Shown: piece after piece, positions 18,578 to 28,738 of the stretch
Numbering within the stretch: position 1 is the first letter of the stretch
How the letters are laid out: each line of letters begins with the position of its first letter
Origin: Tepidibacillus decaturensis
GTDB taxonomy: Bacteria; Bacillota; Bacilli; Tepidibacillales; Tepidibacillaceae
DNA: 37,465 nt
Direction: 5' to 3'
Assembly (NCBI RefSeq): GCF_001561915.1
Contig: NZ_LSKU01000001.1
Location: 1,761,074-1,798,538, forward strand
Notes under the pieces: model-generated
Database searches by the model: none
Told to the model about the DNA's origin: nothing
Seen by the model: only the letters and a program-made list of their open reading frames with translations
Position numbers and translations under genes: made by a program

Positions 18578-18615
18578 CCGGGAGGGGCAACCTGTCCTTG
18601 TCCCTTCCCTTCTCT
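18534..18615 (-). ncRNA. Candidate small structured RNA upstream of gnd
   Basis: On the minus strand a perfect TATAAT (complement of 18622-18627) is followed about 7 nt later by an 82-nt segment with two strong elements. The first is a purine-rich 8-bp stem with one mismatch, GGGAAGGG (18602-18609) with CCCCTCCC (18580-18587), capping a 14-nt loop. The second is a terminator: AAGGATG plus GCU pair with AGC plus CATCCTT, with one bulged base, followed by six T residues. It lies 147 nt before the gnd start, so it is either a free small RNA or a leader attenuator. I do not recognise it as a known riboswitch or housekeeping RNA. No convincing -35 is visible, which lowers confidence. It also disposes of a 63-codon open frame here. 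Confidence 0.5.
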
Positions 18616-18686
18616 ATTCATATTATACAATATTAAAATTATGCATAAAAGTTTTTGAAGAAAAGATTTCAAAAACGGCTCAAAAC

Positions 18687-18724
18687 AAAAAAAGAAACCC
18701 TCTTTATGAATAGAACGGATAAAG
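18687..18724 (-). terminator. Weak possible terminator after galM
   Basis: CTTTAT and ATAAAG (18702-18707 with 18719-18724) could pair, but the run of seven T residues on the minus strand begins 8 nt beyond the stem. It is a poor terminator on its own; the stronger one downstream at 18534-18577 may do the work. The rest of 18628-18772 is AT-rich, with a short CAGCATGCTG palindrome and nothing else I can name. Confidence 0.3.
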
Positions 18725-18772
18725 CAGCATGCTGATAAGTGTGCCACTTTATGTGACGAAAATTAAATCCAA

Positions 18773-19819
18773 CTAGTTTGTCTTAAATTTGTATTTTGTA
18801 ACAGATCGATATATTTCATCTTTCTCAACTATTGTTGATGGAAAATTGGGATGATGAATAGCATCTGGTAGACCTTGTGTTTCAAGACATAAACCAAGAT
18901 AACGTTGTGCTATTACATCTCGTATCGTAAAATCTTCTGATAATTGATTACCAGTATAAAGGACAACCCCCGGTTGATCTGTTTCAATGATTAAAGCCCT
19001 ACCACTTTCAGTATCCTGTAAATATATTTCACCATTATTATTTTCTGATAATAGGAATGGATGGTCATAACCATTTCCAGCTAATACATTTTGCTGATCT
19101 TTTGATACAACTCCATCCCGTATTTTTCGTCCTGTTCTAAAATCAAAAACTGTATTTTCTACAGGGAGTATCTCTCCAGTAGGTAGCAACTGTTCATCCA
19201 ATTCAACAAATCGATCACTCTTCAATGTTAATATATGATCAAGAATGTTTCTTTTTAGATTCCCGCTTAAATTAAAGTAAGAGTGATTCGTAACATTGAT
19301 TACCGTTCTTTGATCACTTATTCCTTCATATGCAATGACTAACTCATTACTATTATTTAGTGTATATATCACTTTCATTTGCAAGTTCCCTGGATAGCCT
19401 TCTTCTCCGTCCTTGCTGATATATTGAAATACTAGACTGACATCATCTTTATTTTCTTTTACCTCTACATGCCATATTACTTTGTCAAATCCTTGTAACC
19501 CACCATGAAGATGGTTACCATTATCGTTCTTTGCTAAATGATAGATCCTACCATCTAATTCAAATTCCGCATTTTTAATTCTACCAGCATGTCTACCCAC
19601 GATTGCACCAAAATAAGGGGAATGCTGTACGTATTCGTCAAGTGTATCAAAACCTAAAACAACATTTTCAATTGTACCAAAGCGGTCAGGTATCATAATA
19701 CGAGTAATGATACATCCATAATCAATACTGGTTACTTCCATACCATGATCATTGATTAGTGTAAAAGACCTAACGATCTGCCCGTCCAACTCTGCAAATT
19801 TCTCATGTACTACCTTCAT
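18773..19819 (-). CDS. galM: Aldose 1-epimerase (galactose mutarotase)
   Basis: GalM interconverts alpha and beta anomers of galactose so that galactokinase receives its alpha substrate. The family residues are visible: the histidine in HLHGGLQGFDK, the second in NVTNHSYFNLSG, and the catalytic glutamate in LCLETQGLPDAIHHPNFPS near the C-terminus. At 348 aa the length is normal. The frame also has a TTG two codons earlier, but GGAG lies 8 nt before the ATG at 19819. It is the last gene of the galR-galK-galE-galT-galM group and follows galT by 18 nt. Confidence 0.93.
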   Translation of the reverse strand: MKVVHEKFAELDGQIVRSFTLINDHGMEVTSIDYGCIITRIMIPDRFGTIENVVLGFDTLDEYVQHSPYFGAIVGRHAGRIKNAEFELDGRIYHLAKNDNGNHLHGGLQGFDKVIWHVEVKENKDDVSLVFQYISKDGEEGYPGNLQMKVIYTLNNSNELVIAYEGISDQRTVINVTNHSYFNLSGNLKRNILDHILTLKSDRFVELDEQLLPTGEILPVENTVFDFRTGRKIRDGVVSKDQQNVLAGNGYDHPFLLSENNNGEIYLQDTESGRALIIETDQPGVVLYTGNQLSEDFTIRDVIAQRYLGLCLETQGLPDAIHHPNFPSTIVEKDEIYRSVTKYKFKTN

Positions 19820-19837
19820 GCTCAATACTCCAATCGA

Positions 19838-21328
19838 TTATAATTGTTCAATAAACCGTTTGAAAGCTTTTTGCCCCACTTCATCTCGTTTAAATACTCC
19901 TGCATCTTCCAGACACTTTAGAAACTTAAATCCAACCTCTTTTTTCAATATATCCTTTACTGTGTCACTAGTAATTGATGCAGCATATTGTTCTTTAATC
20001 TCCTTAGCCCATTGCATATGATAGTCTTTCACCTGATGTGGTATTCCCAATAAGAACTTTTCTATTTCAACTAACTCTGTTGCTAAACGTGCAGGTAAAA
20101 CAGCTAAGCCCATGACCTCAATCAAACCGATGTTTTCTTTTTTAATATGGTGTACATCTTGGTGTGGGTGAAATATACCAAGCGGATATTCCTCACTTGT
20201 ACGATTATTTCGTAAAACAAGATCAACCTCGTATTGACCATTACGTTTGCGGGCAATCGGTGTAATGGTATTGTGCCTTGTTTCGTTTGTATAAGCGATG
20301 ATATTTACTTCTGGATCACTATAATTTACCCATTTTTCCAAAATCACGTTGGAGGCATCAACAAGCTCTTCCTTATCTTTTCCCCTTAAACGAATTACTG
20401 ACATTGGCCATTTAATGACAGAAGCTTGAATAGATGGATAATTACTTAACGAAAATGTATAATCATCAACCGCCTTTGCCATTGCAAATTCATAATTTCC
20501 AGCTTGATAATGATCATGAGATAAGATTGAACCACCCACAATCGGTAAATCTGCATTTGAACCAATAAAATAATGAGGAAATTTTTCGACAAACTCCAAT
20601 AGTCTTTGAAATGTCCCTCTATCTATCTTCATATCCCTATGTTCACCAGATAGAATAATACTATGTTCATTGTAATAAACATATGGGGAATATTGGAAAA
20701 ACCAAGGTTCCTCTGATAATTCAATTGGTATGATTCTGTGATTTGAACGAGCAGGATGGTTAATCCTCCCTACGTAGCCTTCATTTTCAATACAAAGCAA
20801 ACATTTCGGATATTTAGTAGAAGGGATTTTCAGTTCCCGTTCTCGTACGATCTGTCTTGGGTCTTTCTCTGGCTTAGATAAATTAATCGTAATATCTAGT
20901 TCTCCAAAGGGTGTTTCTGTAACATAATTTATATTTTTTGCTATACTCTTTGTTTGAATATAGTTGCTATTTCTGCTTAACTTGTAAAAATAATTTGTTG
21001 CTTCAGCAGGATCTTTACTGTATTTTCCGTAAAATTCCTTATTTACGTCTGAAGGTCTTGGCAAAAATACATTCATGATCTTCGCAGACAAGATTTCTTT
21101 TTCTGCTTGCAAATCATCAACTATACCTTTCTTTACTGCAAAATTAACGATCACATCCAATAAACCAGGGATATCTAGATCAATATCCAGTTTTACTTCC
21201 TCTGGAAAGTCATTCAATGCAAGTAAAGATAAAATTTGGTTTCGTGCATAGATTTCATCTTCTATATTTATTAATTGAACAGAGAGAGCCTGTGTGACAA
21301 GTGCCTGTATAGCTGAATATATTTCCAT
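19838..21328 (-). CDS. galT: UDP-glucose--hexose-1-phosphate uridylyltransferase (class II)
   Basis: This is the Firmicute-type GalT, larger than and divergent from the E. coli-type enzyme. It exchanges galactose 1-phosphate for glucose 1-phosphate on UDP-glucose. Family blocks include MNVFLPRPSDVNKEFYGKY, LLCIENEGYVGR, ILSHDHYQAG and EVMGLAVLPARL. The frame is open for 57 codons more, overlapping galE. The start is set at 21328 because AGGAGG lies about 9 nt before this ATG and the protein then begins MEIYSAIQALV, like its relatives; length 496 aa. It lies 13 nt after galE. Confidence 0.93.
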   Translation of the reverse strand: MEIYSAIQALVTQALSVQLINIEDEIYARNQILSLLALNDFPEEVKLDIDLDIPGLLDVIVNFAVKKGIVDDLQAEKEILSAKIMNVFLPRPSDVNKEFYGKYSKDPAEATNYFYKLSRNSNYIQTKSIAKNINYVTETPFGELDITINLSKPEKDPRQIVRERELKIPSTKYPKCLLCIENEGYVGRINHPARSNHRIIPIELSEEPWFFQYSPYVYYNEHSIILSGEHRDMKIDRGTFQRLLEFVEKFPHYFIGSNADLPIVGGSILSHDHYQAGNYEFAMAKAVDDYTFSLSNYPSIQASVIKWPMSVIRLRGKDKEELVDASNVILEKWVNYSDPEVNIIAYTNETRHNTITPIARKRNGQYEVDLVLRNNRTSEEYPLGIFHPHQDVHHIKKENIGLIEVMGLAVLPARLATELVEIEKFLLGIPHQVKDYHMQWAKEIKEQYAASITSDTVKDILKKEVGFKFLKCLEDAGVFKRDEVGQKAFKRFIEQL

Positions 21329-21341
21329 ATAACATCCCCTC

Positions 21342-22331
21342 CTAATCATTAAAACCGTTAGGATGTGATTGATGCCAATTCCATGCGTCTTCAATGATTT
21401 GATGAATCGATGTTCTTTGGGGATTCCAACCAAGAATTTTTTTAACCTTGTCAGACGAAGCAATAAGTCTGCTAGGATCGCCAGCCCTTCTTGGTGCAAC
21501 TTTTGCTGGAATTGGATGTTGAGTTACGGTACGAACGGCTTCAATGATCTCTTTTACTGAAAACCCTTTACTACTTCCAAGATTGAAAATATCGCTTTTC
21601 CCTCCATTTTGTAGGTAATGAAGAGCAAGGATATGTGCATCGATTAAATCCTCAACATGAATATAATCACGGATTCCTGTTCCATCGTCTGTATCATAAT
21701 CATCACCAAAAATAGAGATATATTCACGTTTGCCTAAAGCAACTTGTAGAATCACTGGAATAAGATGTGTTTCCGGATGATGGTCTTCGCCAATCTCACC
21801 TGTTGGTCTAGCGCCTGCTACGTTAAAATAACGTAAGGATACATATTTTACTCCATGTGCAGCATCACACCATTTGAACATTTTCTCCATCGTTAATTTC
21901 GTTTCCCCATAGGCATTTGTGGGAACGGCTAGAGTATCTTCTGTAATAGGCATCACCTCTTGTTCCCCATAGGTAGCAGCACTCGATGAAAAGACAATAT
22001 TCTTAACACCATATTCCACCATTACTTCTAATAATACTTGTGTGCCATATACATTATTGTCAAAATACTTCAATGGTTTTTCCATTGATTCTCCAACGAG
22101 TGAATTTGCAGCAAAATGGATAACACCATCGATCTTTTCATTTTCAAATACATGGCGTAAAAATTCTTTGTCGCGAATATCCCCTTGATAAAATTTAGCT
22201 TTTGGATGAATCGCTTGTCGATGTCCTGTTTGTAAATTATCTACAACCACAACTTCAACATTTTGGTCAATTAACTTATAAACGGCATGGGAACCGATAT
22301 ATCCAGCACCACCAAGTACTAAAATACTCAT
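21342..22331 (-). CDS. galE: UDP-glucose 4-epimerase
   Basis: GalE interconverts UDP-galactose and UDP-glucose using tightly bound NAD+. It is an extended short-chain dehydrogenase with the N-terminal motif [16 protein letters not shown], the catalytic YGETK (Tyr-x-x-x-Lys) and substrate blocks [25 protein letters not shown] and PRRAGDP. At 329 aa it has the usual length. Its ATG overlaps the galK stop (ATGA), with GGAGG about 7 nt upstream, so translation is probably coupled. Confidence 0.96.
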   Translation of the reverse strand: MSILVLGGAGYIGSHAVYKLIDQNVEVVVVDNLQTGHRQAIHPKAKFYQGDIRDKEFLRHVFENEKIDGVIHFAANSLVGESMEKPLKYFDNNVYGTQVLLEVMVEYGVKNIVFSSSAATYGEQEVMPITEDTLAVPTNAYGETKLTMEKMFKWCDAAHGVKYVSLRYFNVAGARPTGEIGEDHHPETHLIPVILQVALGKREYISIFGDDYDTDDGTGIRDYIHVEDLIDAHILALHYLQNGGKSDIFNLGSSKGFSVKEIIEAVRTVTQHPIPAKVAPRRAGDPSRLIASSDKVKKILGWNPQRTSIHQIIEDAWNWHQSHPNGFND

Positions 22332-23518
22332 AGTCCAACCTCCATGGTAATTTCTTTTGTACCATCGCCAATACTTGCTACATAAAATGTGGCCTCATAA
22401 CCAATTTTTTCTTTATATTTTTTTCCTACTTCTTGAATAAATGTTTCGATTTCATCATTTTCAACAATCGCAATTGCACAACCTCCAAATCCTGCGCCTG
22501 TCATCCTTGCCCCTAATACTCCTTTTTGTTGCCATGCCGCTTCTACTAATGTATCCAGTTCAACCCCCGTTACTTCATAATCTTCTTTTAACGATTGATG
22601 AGATGCATTCATTAATTGGCCAAAGCTCTCAATATTTCTATTTTTCAATTCATGAAGGGCCTTTATCGTTCGTTGATTTTCATAAACTGCGTGCTTAGCT
22701 CTTCGTCTTAGAACGTCATCTTCAATTAACTCTTTGTGTTGCTCAAATTCCTCTTCTGATAAATCACCTAATGTTTGTATCGAAAGTTCTTTTTGAAGCT
22801 GAGAAAGTGCTAGTTCACATTCACTGCGACGATCATTGTATTTCGAATCCGATAATTCTCTTCTTTTATTTGTGTTCATGATGATAATTTGATGATTTGT
22901 CAGATTTATTGGTGCGTATTCAAAGTGTAGGGTATTCGTATCTAGGAAGATTCCATTGTTCTTTTTACCCATTCCAATTGCAAACTGATCCATAATACCA
23001 CTATTTACACCAATAAATTCATTCTCCACTTTTTTCCCGAGTTTTACTAAATTGATTTGCTCAATATTAAAAGCAAACATCTCATTGACCATGACTCCAA
23101 TTAACATCTCAAGAGAGGCAGATGAAGAAAGACCAGCACCATTTGGAATGTTTCCATAAACAAGAACATCAAGTCCCGTTGAAAGTGTCCAGCCTGATTC
23201 TTGAATATAGCGAATCATCCCTTTTGGGTAATTGGCCCAACCATGATCTTTTTTATAATCTAAATCATCCAGATTAAATTTGATGACTCCTGTTTCTGAG
23301 AAATTCATAGAATAAAGATGTATAGACTGATCATTACGTTTTCTAGCTATTCCGTATGTGCCATAGGTGATCGCACAAGGAAAAACATGGCCACCATTGT
23401 AATCGGTATGCTCACCAATTAAATTAATTCGGCCTGGTGAGAAGAAAGCGCGGATTTCCTCGCTTTCTCCTTTTAGAAATATTTCATAAAATTTATTAAC
23501 TAGTAATTGAATATCCAT
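22328..23518 (-). CDS. galK: Galactokinase
   Basis: GalK phosphorylates alpha-galactose at C1 with ATP. It is a GHMP-family kinase with all three signatures: the galactose-binding [18 protein letters not shown] (residues about 26-43), the ATP-binding [14 protein letters not shown] (about 125-138) and the C-terminal [15 protein letters not shown]. The length of 396 aa is typical. GAGGGGAAG lies 8 nt before the ATG. The gene follows the LacI-type regulator by 35 nt and overlaps galE by 4 nt, in one minus-strand unit. Confidence 0.97.
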   Translation of the reverse strand: MDIQLLVNKFYEIFLKGESEEIRAFFSPGRINLIGEHTDYNGGHVFPCAITYGTYGIARKRNDQSIHLYSMNFSETGVIKFNLDDLDYKKDHGWANYPKGMIRYIQESGWTLSTGLDVLVYGNIPNGAGLSSSASLEMLIGVMVNEMFAFNIEQINLVKLGKKVENEFIGVNSGIMDQFAIGMGKKNNGIFLDTNTLHFEYAPINLTNHQIIIMNTNKRRELSDSKYNDRRSECELALSQLQKELSIQTLGDLSEEEFEQHKELIEDDVLRRRAKHAVYENQRTIKALHELKNRNIESFGQLMNASHQSLKEDYEVTGVELDTLVEAAWQQKGVLGARMTGAGFGGCAIAIVENDEIETFIQEVGKKYKEKIGYEATFYVASIGDGTKEITMEVGL

Positions 23519-23553
23519 AAAAACAACTTCCCCTCAATTATCTTGATGGTATC

Positions 23554-24561
<1,008 letters not shown>

Positions 24562-24587
24562 TTATATTCCGATTTTCTATTAAAAAT

Positions 24588-24593
24588 ATTATA
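24588..24593 (-). promoter_or_regulatory. -10 box of the galR-gal operon
   Basis: TATAAT on the minus strand lies 48 nt before the galR ATG. The -35 region is AT-rich without a clear TTGACA and is covered by the palindrome at 24600-24631, which suits direct repression. Confidence 0.65.
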
Positions 24594-24599
24594 CCATTA

Positions 24600-24631
24600 T
24601 TTAATAAAATTTTACTAAAAATTTTATTAAA
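24600..24631. promoter_or_regulatory. Palindromic operator candidate at the galR promoter
   Basis: The core TTTTACTAAAA (24610-24620) is symmetric around its central base. It sits inside a longer inverted repeat with arms TTTAATAAAATTT and AAATTTTATTAAA on the minus strand. The core recurs exactly at 31883-31893 before msmE. A second partial copy (CTTTACTAA) lies at 24634-24642. Confidence 0.55.
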
Positions 24632-24638
24632 TTCTTTA

Positions 24639-24980
24639 CTAATTTTTTACGATAATACTAGCAAACGGAGGTAATTTTTTACCACTAATAGTCTTTGTTT
24701 CTGAGGAATGATTTAGTACAAATAAATAAGTACTTCCTTGACTTTCTCTTTTATAAACCTCAACATCTTTATCCGAATGGATATAGTCAATACCATGGCA
24801 ATCAATGATTTCCTTATAAGCCAAAGAAAAATCAAATTTCCCTTCTTCACTTTCCATCATGTGCTACGCAAATTCCCCAATACGAACAATATTAGCTCCT
24901 AATTCTTTAATTCCTTTTATATCTTCATCTAACATCTCTATTGGCCAGTATTCAGGATAATAATCTACACCCAAATACAT
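24639..24980 (-). pseudogene. Beta-galactosidase (GH42) remnant: amber stop plus internal deletion
   Basis: An ATG at 24980 preceded by TTGGAGGACC opens a frame that begins MYLGVDYYPEYWP and reaches NIVRIGEFA, the standard N-terminus of GH42 beta-galactosidases. The next codon is TAG where the family has tryptophan (TGG). The same frame then continues HMMESEEGKFDFSLA, still GH42 N-terminus. It jumps after a few residues to DVEVYKRESQGSTYLFVLNH and PPFASIIVKN, the family's C-terminus. About 550-570 residues of the barrel, including both catalytic glutamates, are missing, and the join is in frame. Even if the amber codon were read through, only about 113 residues would result, so it cannot be active. 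It follows sacA in the raffinose operon. Confidence 0.88.
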
Positions 24981-25017
24981 AGATGGTCCTCCAAGTTAAT
25001 GACATAAATAACTTTTA

Positions 25018-26508
25018 CTAATTCCATATATTATCCAACGTCCACGAATCCAATGTTATAAGCTTAACCTCTCCACCTTCGCTAAATACTTCAAAAAACT
25101 TACTTTCAGGATCAGGATAAATCCGTGACGTCATTACAATTTCACCATTATTCACAAATAACTCTATTGATGAACGATCAATAAAAAAATGCATCTTAAT
25201 TTTATTATCATCTATACGGTTCAATTTGGCTTTTCTAATACCACCTTCACCTTGACCAGAATAATTTCGATCCAAGATCATCTTATTTTCTTCCACATCA
25301 AAATATATCAATGTTTTTTCACTTCCATCTTCTGAACAGCGAACATTCAATCCGAACCGATTGGCTGTTCTTTTCTCATTTAAGTCAAATTCAGCTACAA
25401 TCTCTAAACTGTCACCCTTTATATTCTCTAATCTTTTAATACCTTTAATCGTAGAATAGGATATAGAAACTCGATCTTTTCTTAATTTCTGTAATTCTTC
25501 AATCGGTTCCATTGTTAAGAAACCCTCTGAGTTAACCTTTAATTCCCGAGGAATCGTCAATGCACCAGCCCAACCATCTTCTTGCTCAGGCATTTTCGAC
25601 TCCCACATGTTCATCCATCCTATCACAATCCTTCTTCCTTTATCATCTAAAAAGGATTGAGCGGCATAAAAATCAAACCCTTTATCTAGTTCTATAAATT
25701 CCCCATGATGAAACTGTTTTGTTTCGTAATCGAATTCACCTGTTAAATATCCATTTTGATAGAGATTCTGATAGAGATCCCCTTCAGGTTTTATCCCTTG
25801 AGGTGAAAATAACAAAACGAATTTCCCATCTAATTCAAAGAAATCAGGACATTCAAACATGTATCCAAGTTTCCCATCACTTTGGGCTAATACTCCTTGA
25901 TACCGCCAATTCTTCAAATCCTCTGAATTGTAAAGGATGACACGTCCTAAACCATTAGTCTGATTCCCTAAGACCATGTACCATTTATCCCGAAATCGCC
26001 AAACCTTTGGATCTCTAAAGTGGGGTGAACTATCTTCTGGTGATACTGAAATGATCGGATTATGCTCCCATTTTGAAAAATGAATGCCATCCTGACTTTC
26101 TGCTAGACACTGTACTTTCTTAAATGTATCTGCAACCTCATCAAGAACATTATGCCCTGTATAGATGAGGGTCAATCTTCCATCATGGTCAACAGCACTA
26201 CCAGAGAAGCAACCATTTTTATCAAATTCATCCCCAGGGGCTAACGCAATGGGAAGGTGTTCCCAATAAACCAAGTCCTTACTCTTCACATGCCCCCAAT
26301 GAATCGGCCCACCTTTTGAATCATACGGATGATGTTGATAAAATACGTGATATTCGCCTTTCCATTGAATTAGACCATTTGGATCATTAATCCAATTTGC
26401 TGGTGCCATAATGTGATAGTTTAATCGATATCGATCTTTTACTTGTTCCCTTGCCTTTTCCAGAGCAGACTGAGCCTCTTTTAAGCGTTCCTTATGGTTT
26501 TTAACCAT
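25018..26508 (-). CDS. sacA: Beta-fructofuranosidase / sucrose-6-phosphate hydrolase (GH32)
   Basis: This 496-aa GH32 hydrolase splits the glucose-fructose bond. The catalytic triad blocks are visible: WINDPNG with nucleophile Asp42, FRDPKVW with the transition-state aspartate, and ECPDFF with the acid/base glutamate. A C-terminal beta-sandwich ends in FIDRSSIELFVNNGE. No PTS gene is nearby, and it follows alpha-galactosidase in an ABC-transporter operon. Free sucrose released from raffinose is therefore a more likely substrate than sucrose 6-phosphate. The frame extends 9 codons upstream into agaA. I use the ATG at 26508, which has GAGGGG 6 nt before it and lies 16 nt after agaA. Confidence 0.92.
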   Translation of the reverse strand: MVKNHKERLKEAQSALEKAREQVKDRYRLNYHIMAPANWINDPNGLIQWKGEYHVFYQHHPYDSKGGPIHWGHVKSKDLVYWEHLPIALAPGDEFDKNGCFSGSAVDHDGRLTLIYTGHNVLDEVADTFKKVQCLAESQDGIHFSKWEHNPIISVSPEDSSPHFRDPKVWRFRDKWYMVLGNQTNGLGRVILYNSEDLKNWRYQGVLAQSDGKLGYMFECPDFFELDGKFVLLFSPQGIKPEGDLYQNLYQNGYLTGEFDYETKQFHHGEFIELDKGFDFYAAQSFLDDKGRRIVIGWMNMWESKMPEQEDGWAGALTIPRELKVNSEGFLTMEPIEELQKLRKDRVSISYSTIKGIKRLENIKGDSLEIVAEFDLNEKRTANRFGLNVRCSEDGSEKTLIYFDVEENKMILDRNYSGQGEGGIRKAKLNRIDDNKIKMHFFIDRSSIELFVNNGEIVMTSRIYPDPESKFFEVFSEGGEVKLITLDSWTLDNIWN

Positions 26509-26524
26509 ATCTAACCCCTCACTT

Positions 26525-28714
26525 TTAAACCTCATTAAATTCCCATGTATAACTTTGGAAGTCTCCTTTTAAATTTGCAGGTATGCTTAATCCAACATAA
26601 CAGAGTTCATCTCCACCATAAACCTTTTCTGTTCCAACTAAACGATATTTCTTAGAAACATCAATCCCCTTCAGTTTCAAAACAGATAATGGTGCTGCAG
26701 GTTCTGTAAGTATAGAGTAATAGAAAACTATTACCCTTGATTTCTCCGAGTTGGTGAATAACCATGCCGTGTCATTTCCCTCGAATGGGCTTTTTAAACG
26801 ATAAAAATCACCAAATTGGATTAAACTTCGTATCCTTTTATATTTTTCAACTTGACGCTTCACAATTTCTTTTTCACCCTCAGATAACTTCGTCAAATCT
26901 AACTCATATCCAAAATTTCCTGACATCGCAACGTCCCCACGCATATCTAACGACGTGACTCGATTCACTTGGTGATTTGGGACAGCGGAAACGTGAGCAC
27001 CCATCGTAATAATCGGGTATACAAGACTTGTTCCATACTGTATTTTTAAACGTGAAACGGCATCTGTATTGTCACTTGTCCATGTTTGCGGCATATAATA
27101 AAGCATTCCGGGATCAAATCGCCCACCTCCACCAGAGCAGCTTTCAAAAAGAATATCAGGGAAAGCAGTTGTTATTTTCTCTAAAATTTTATATAGCCCT
27201 AACATGTATCGATGAGCCGTTTCCCTTTGTCGATCTGGTGGTAGTGTTGCTGAGCCAATTTCTGTCATATGCCGATTCATATCCCATTTTACATAAGCGA
27301 TTGGGGCACTTTTTAAAATTGTGGATATTCGATTCACTATTTCATCCTGGACATCTTCTCTTGTTAAATCAAGTACGAGTTGATTTCGACTTTCTGAACG
27401 TTCTCTTCCATCAACATGAAGACACCAATCCGGATGTTCACTGTACAAATCACTATCGACGGAAATCATTTCCGGTTCTACCCACAAGCCAAATTGCATT
27501 CCATTTTTGTTAATCCGACTGGCCAGATCATCTAAGCCATTTGGTAGTTTATCCCGATTGACATACCAATCCCCTAATGAAGACTTATCATCATCTCTTT
27601 TCCCAAACCACCCATCATCGAGTACAAACAATTCAATACTCAGTTCACGACCTACTTTTGCAATTTCTAATATTTTCTCAGCAGTAAAGTTGAAATAAGT
27701 GGCTTCCCAGTTATTCACTAAAATTGGACGTTCTTGATCTCGATATTTTCCTCTAACGAGACGGTTTCGGTATAAGTGGTGGAAAGTTTGCGACATACCG
27801 TTTAACCCATCCGCAGAATAGACCATCACGACCTCTGGGGTCTGAAAGGATTCTCCTGGTTCCAGTTTCCAACTAAAATCAAATGGATTGATTCCTATTG
27901 AAACCCTAGTATTCCGAAATTGATCGACTTCGGCCTGGGCTAAAAAATTGCCACTATAAACAAAGTTAAACGCATAGACTTCACCAAAATCTTCTGTTGT
28001 ATCTCTTTTTAATAATGCGATAAAAGGATTATGTTGGTGACTACTTGCCCCTCTTGTACTTTCAATTGACTGAATTCCTACTTGAAGCGGTTTTCTTTCA
28101 ATGTATCTTTCACGAATATGAGCACCATGCAAATGTAAAAAATAAAAATCCGCATCATGGAAATCAATTGACATACTTAAAGCACGTAAAATTTTCAGAT
28201 TGGATTTTCCATGATTAACAAATCGAACAGATCGAGTGATTACATTATACTGTTCAAACACCGTATAACTTAAAATGACTTGAAGTCCAATTAAAGCATC
28301 TTCCATCACAATTTCAAGTGTTTCCGCTTCATCTTCATTCTCCACATAGGTAGCTGGCAGACCTTCTAATGATTTTTTCCCTTTATAGATGGAATGAGAC
28401 ACATACCTTAGATCGGTTACAGTTGATCCATTTACCAATTGAATCTGGTATGCTGGTTTCCGATAGTCGGTATTGCCATACTGAGGGTACTCTTGTGGCA
28501 ACGTATCTAACGAGAAAGTTCGGTCATCTTTGTATGGATTACCAGAAAACCCTCGGTCTAAAAATTGAAGAAAGTTTGACTCGTTATACTCCCTGATTTT
28601 CTTCCCCCAGTAAAGATGGACTAAATATCCAGCACGAAAAACTTGCATAATATAGCTCGTACCTTTTGCCTTCAAATGAAACGTTTTATTTTTTGAATAA
28701 AATTCAATCCCCAT
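26525..28714 (-). CDS. agaA: Alpha-galactosidase (GH36)
   Basis: This enzyme removes alpha-1,6-linked galactose from raffinose, melibiose or stachyose. With the ATG at 28714 (GGAGTG 9 nt upstream; a GTG four codons earlier is possible) it has 729 aa, the length of Geobacillus AgaA/AgaN. The catalytic residues then fall at the expected numbers: nucleophile Asp478 in YVKWDMNRHMTE and acid/base Asp548 in TWTSDNTDA. ESCSGGGGRFDPGML and FVLDDGWFG are further GH36 blocks. There is no signal peptide, so it acts inside the cell on imported sugar. It lies 24 nt after msmG and 16 nt before sacA. Confidence 0.95.
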   Translation of the reverse strand: MGIEFYSKNKTFHLKAKGTSYIMQVFRAGYLVHLYWGKKIREYNESNFLQFLDRGFSGNPYKDDRTFSLDTLPQEYPQYGNTDYRKPAYQIQLVNGSTVTDLRYVSHSIYKGKKSLEGLPATYVENEDEAETLEIVMEDALIGLQVILSYTVFEQYNVITRSVRFVNHGKSNLKILRALSMSIDFHDADFYFLHLHGAHIRERYIERKPLQVGIQSIESTRGASSHQHNPFIALLKRDTTEDFGEVYAFNFVYSGNFLAQAEVDQFRNTRVSIGINPFDFSWKLEPGESFQTPEVVMVYSADGLNGMSQTFHHLYRNRLVRGKYRDQERPILVNNWEATYFNFTAEKILEIAKVGRELSIELFVLDDGWFGKRDDDKSSLGDWYVNRDKLPNGLDDLASRINKNGMQFGLWVEPEMISVDSDLYSEHPDWCLHVDGRERSESRNQLVLDLTREDVQDEIVNRISTILKSAPIAYVKWDMNRHMTEIGSATLPPDRQRETAHRYMLGLYKILEKITTAFPDILFESCSGGGGRFDPGMLYYMPQTWTSDNTDAVSRLKIQYGTSLVYPIITMGAHVSAVPNHQVNRVTSLDMRGDVAMSGNFGYELDLTKLSEGEKEIVKRQVEKYKRIRSLIQFGDFYRLKSPFEGNDTAWLFTNSEKSRVIVFYYSILTEPAAPLSVLKLKGIDVSKKYRLVGTEKVYGGDELCYVGLSIPANLKGDFQSYTWEFNEV

Positions 28715-28738
28715 TACGCATGTCACTCCTATGTTATT

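Noticed and set aside
18556-18747. 63-codon minus-strand open frame after galM
   Set aside because: No ribosome site or recognisable protein; it covers the promoter and stem of the candidate small RNA.
24639-24860. Separate 73-aa gene
   Set aside because: It is the part of the GH42 relic after the amber codon; the matching N-terminus is in the same frame upstream.
25013-25023. Third operator-like sequence TTTTACTAATT at the sacA stop
   Set aside because: Two mismatches, overlaps a stop codon and has no promoter next to it; probably chance.
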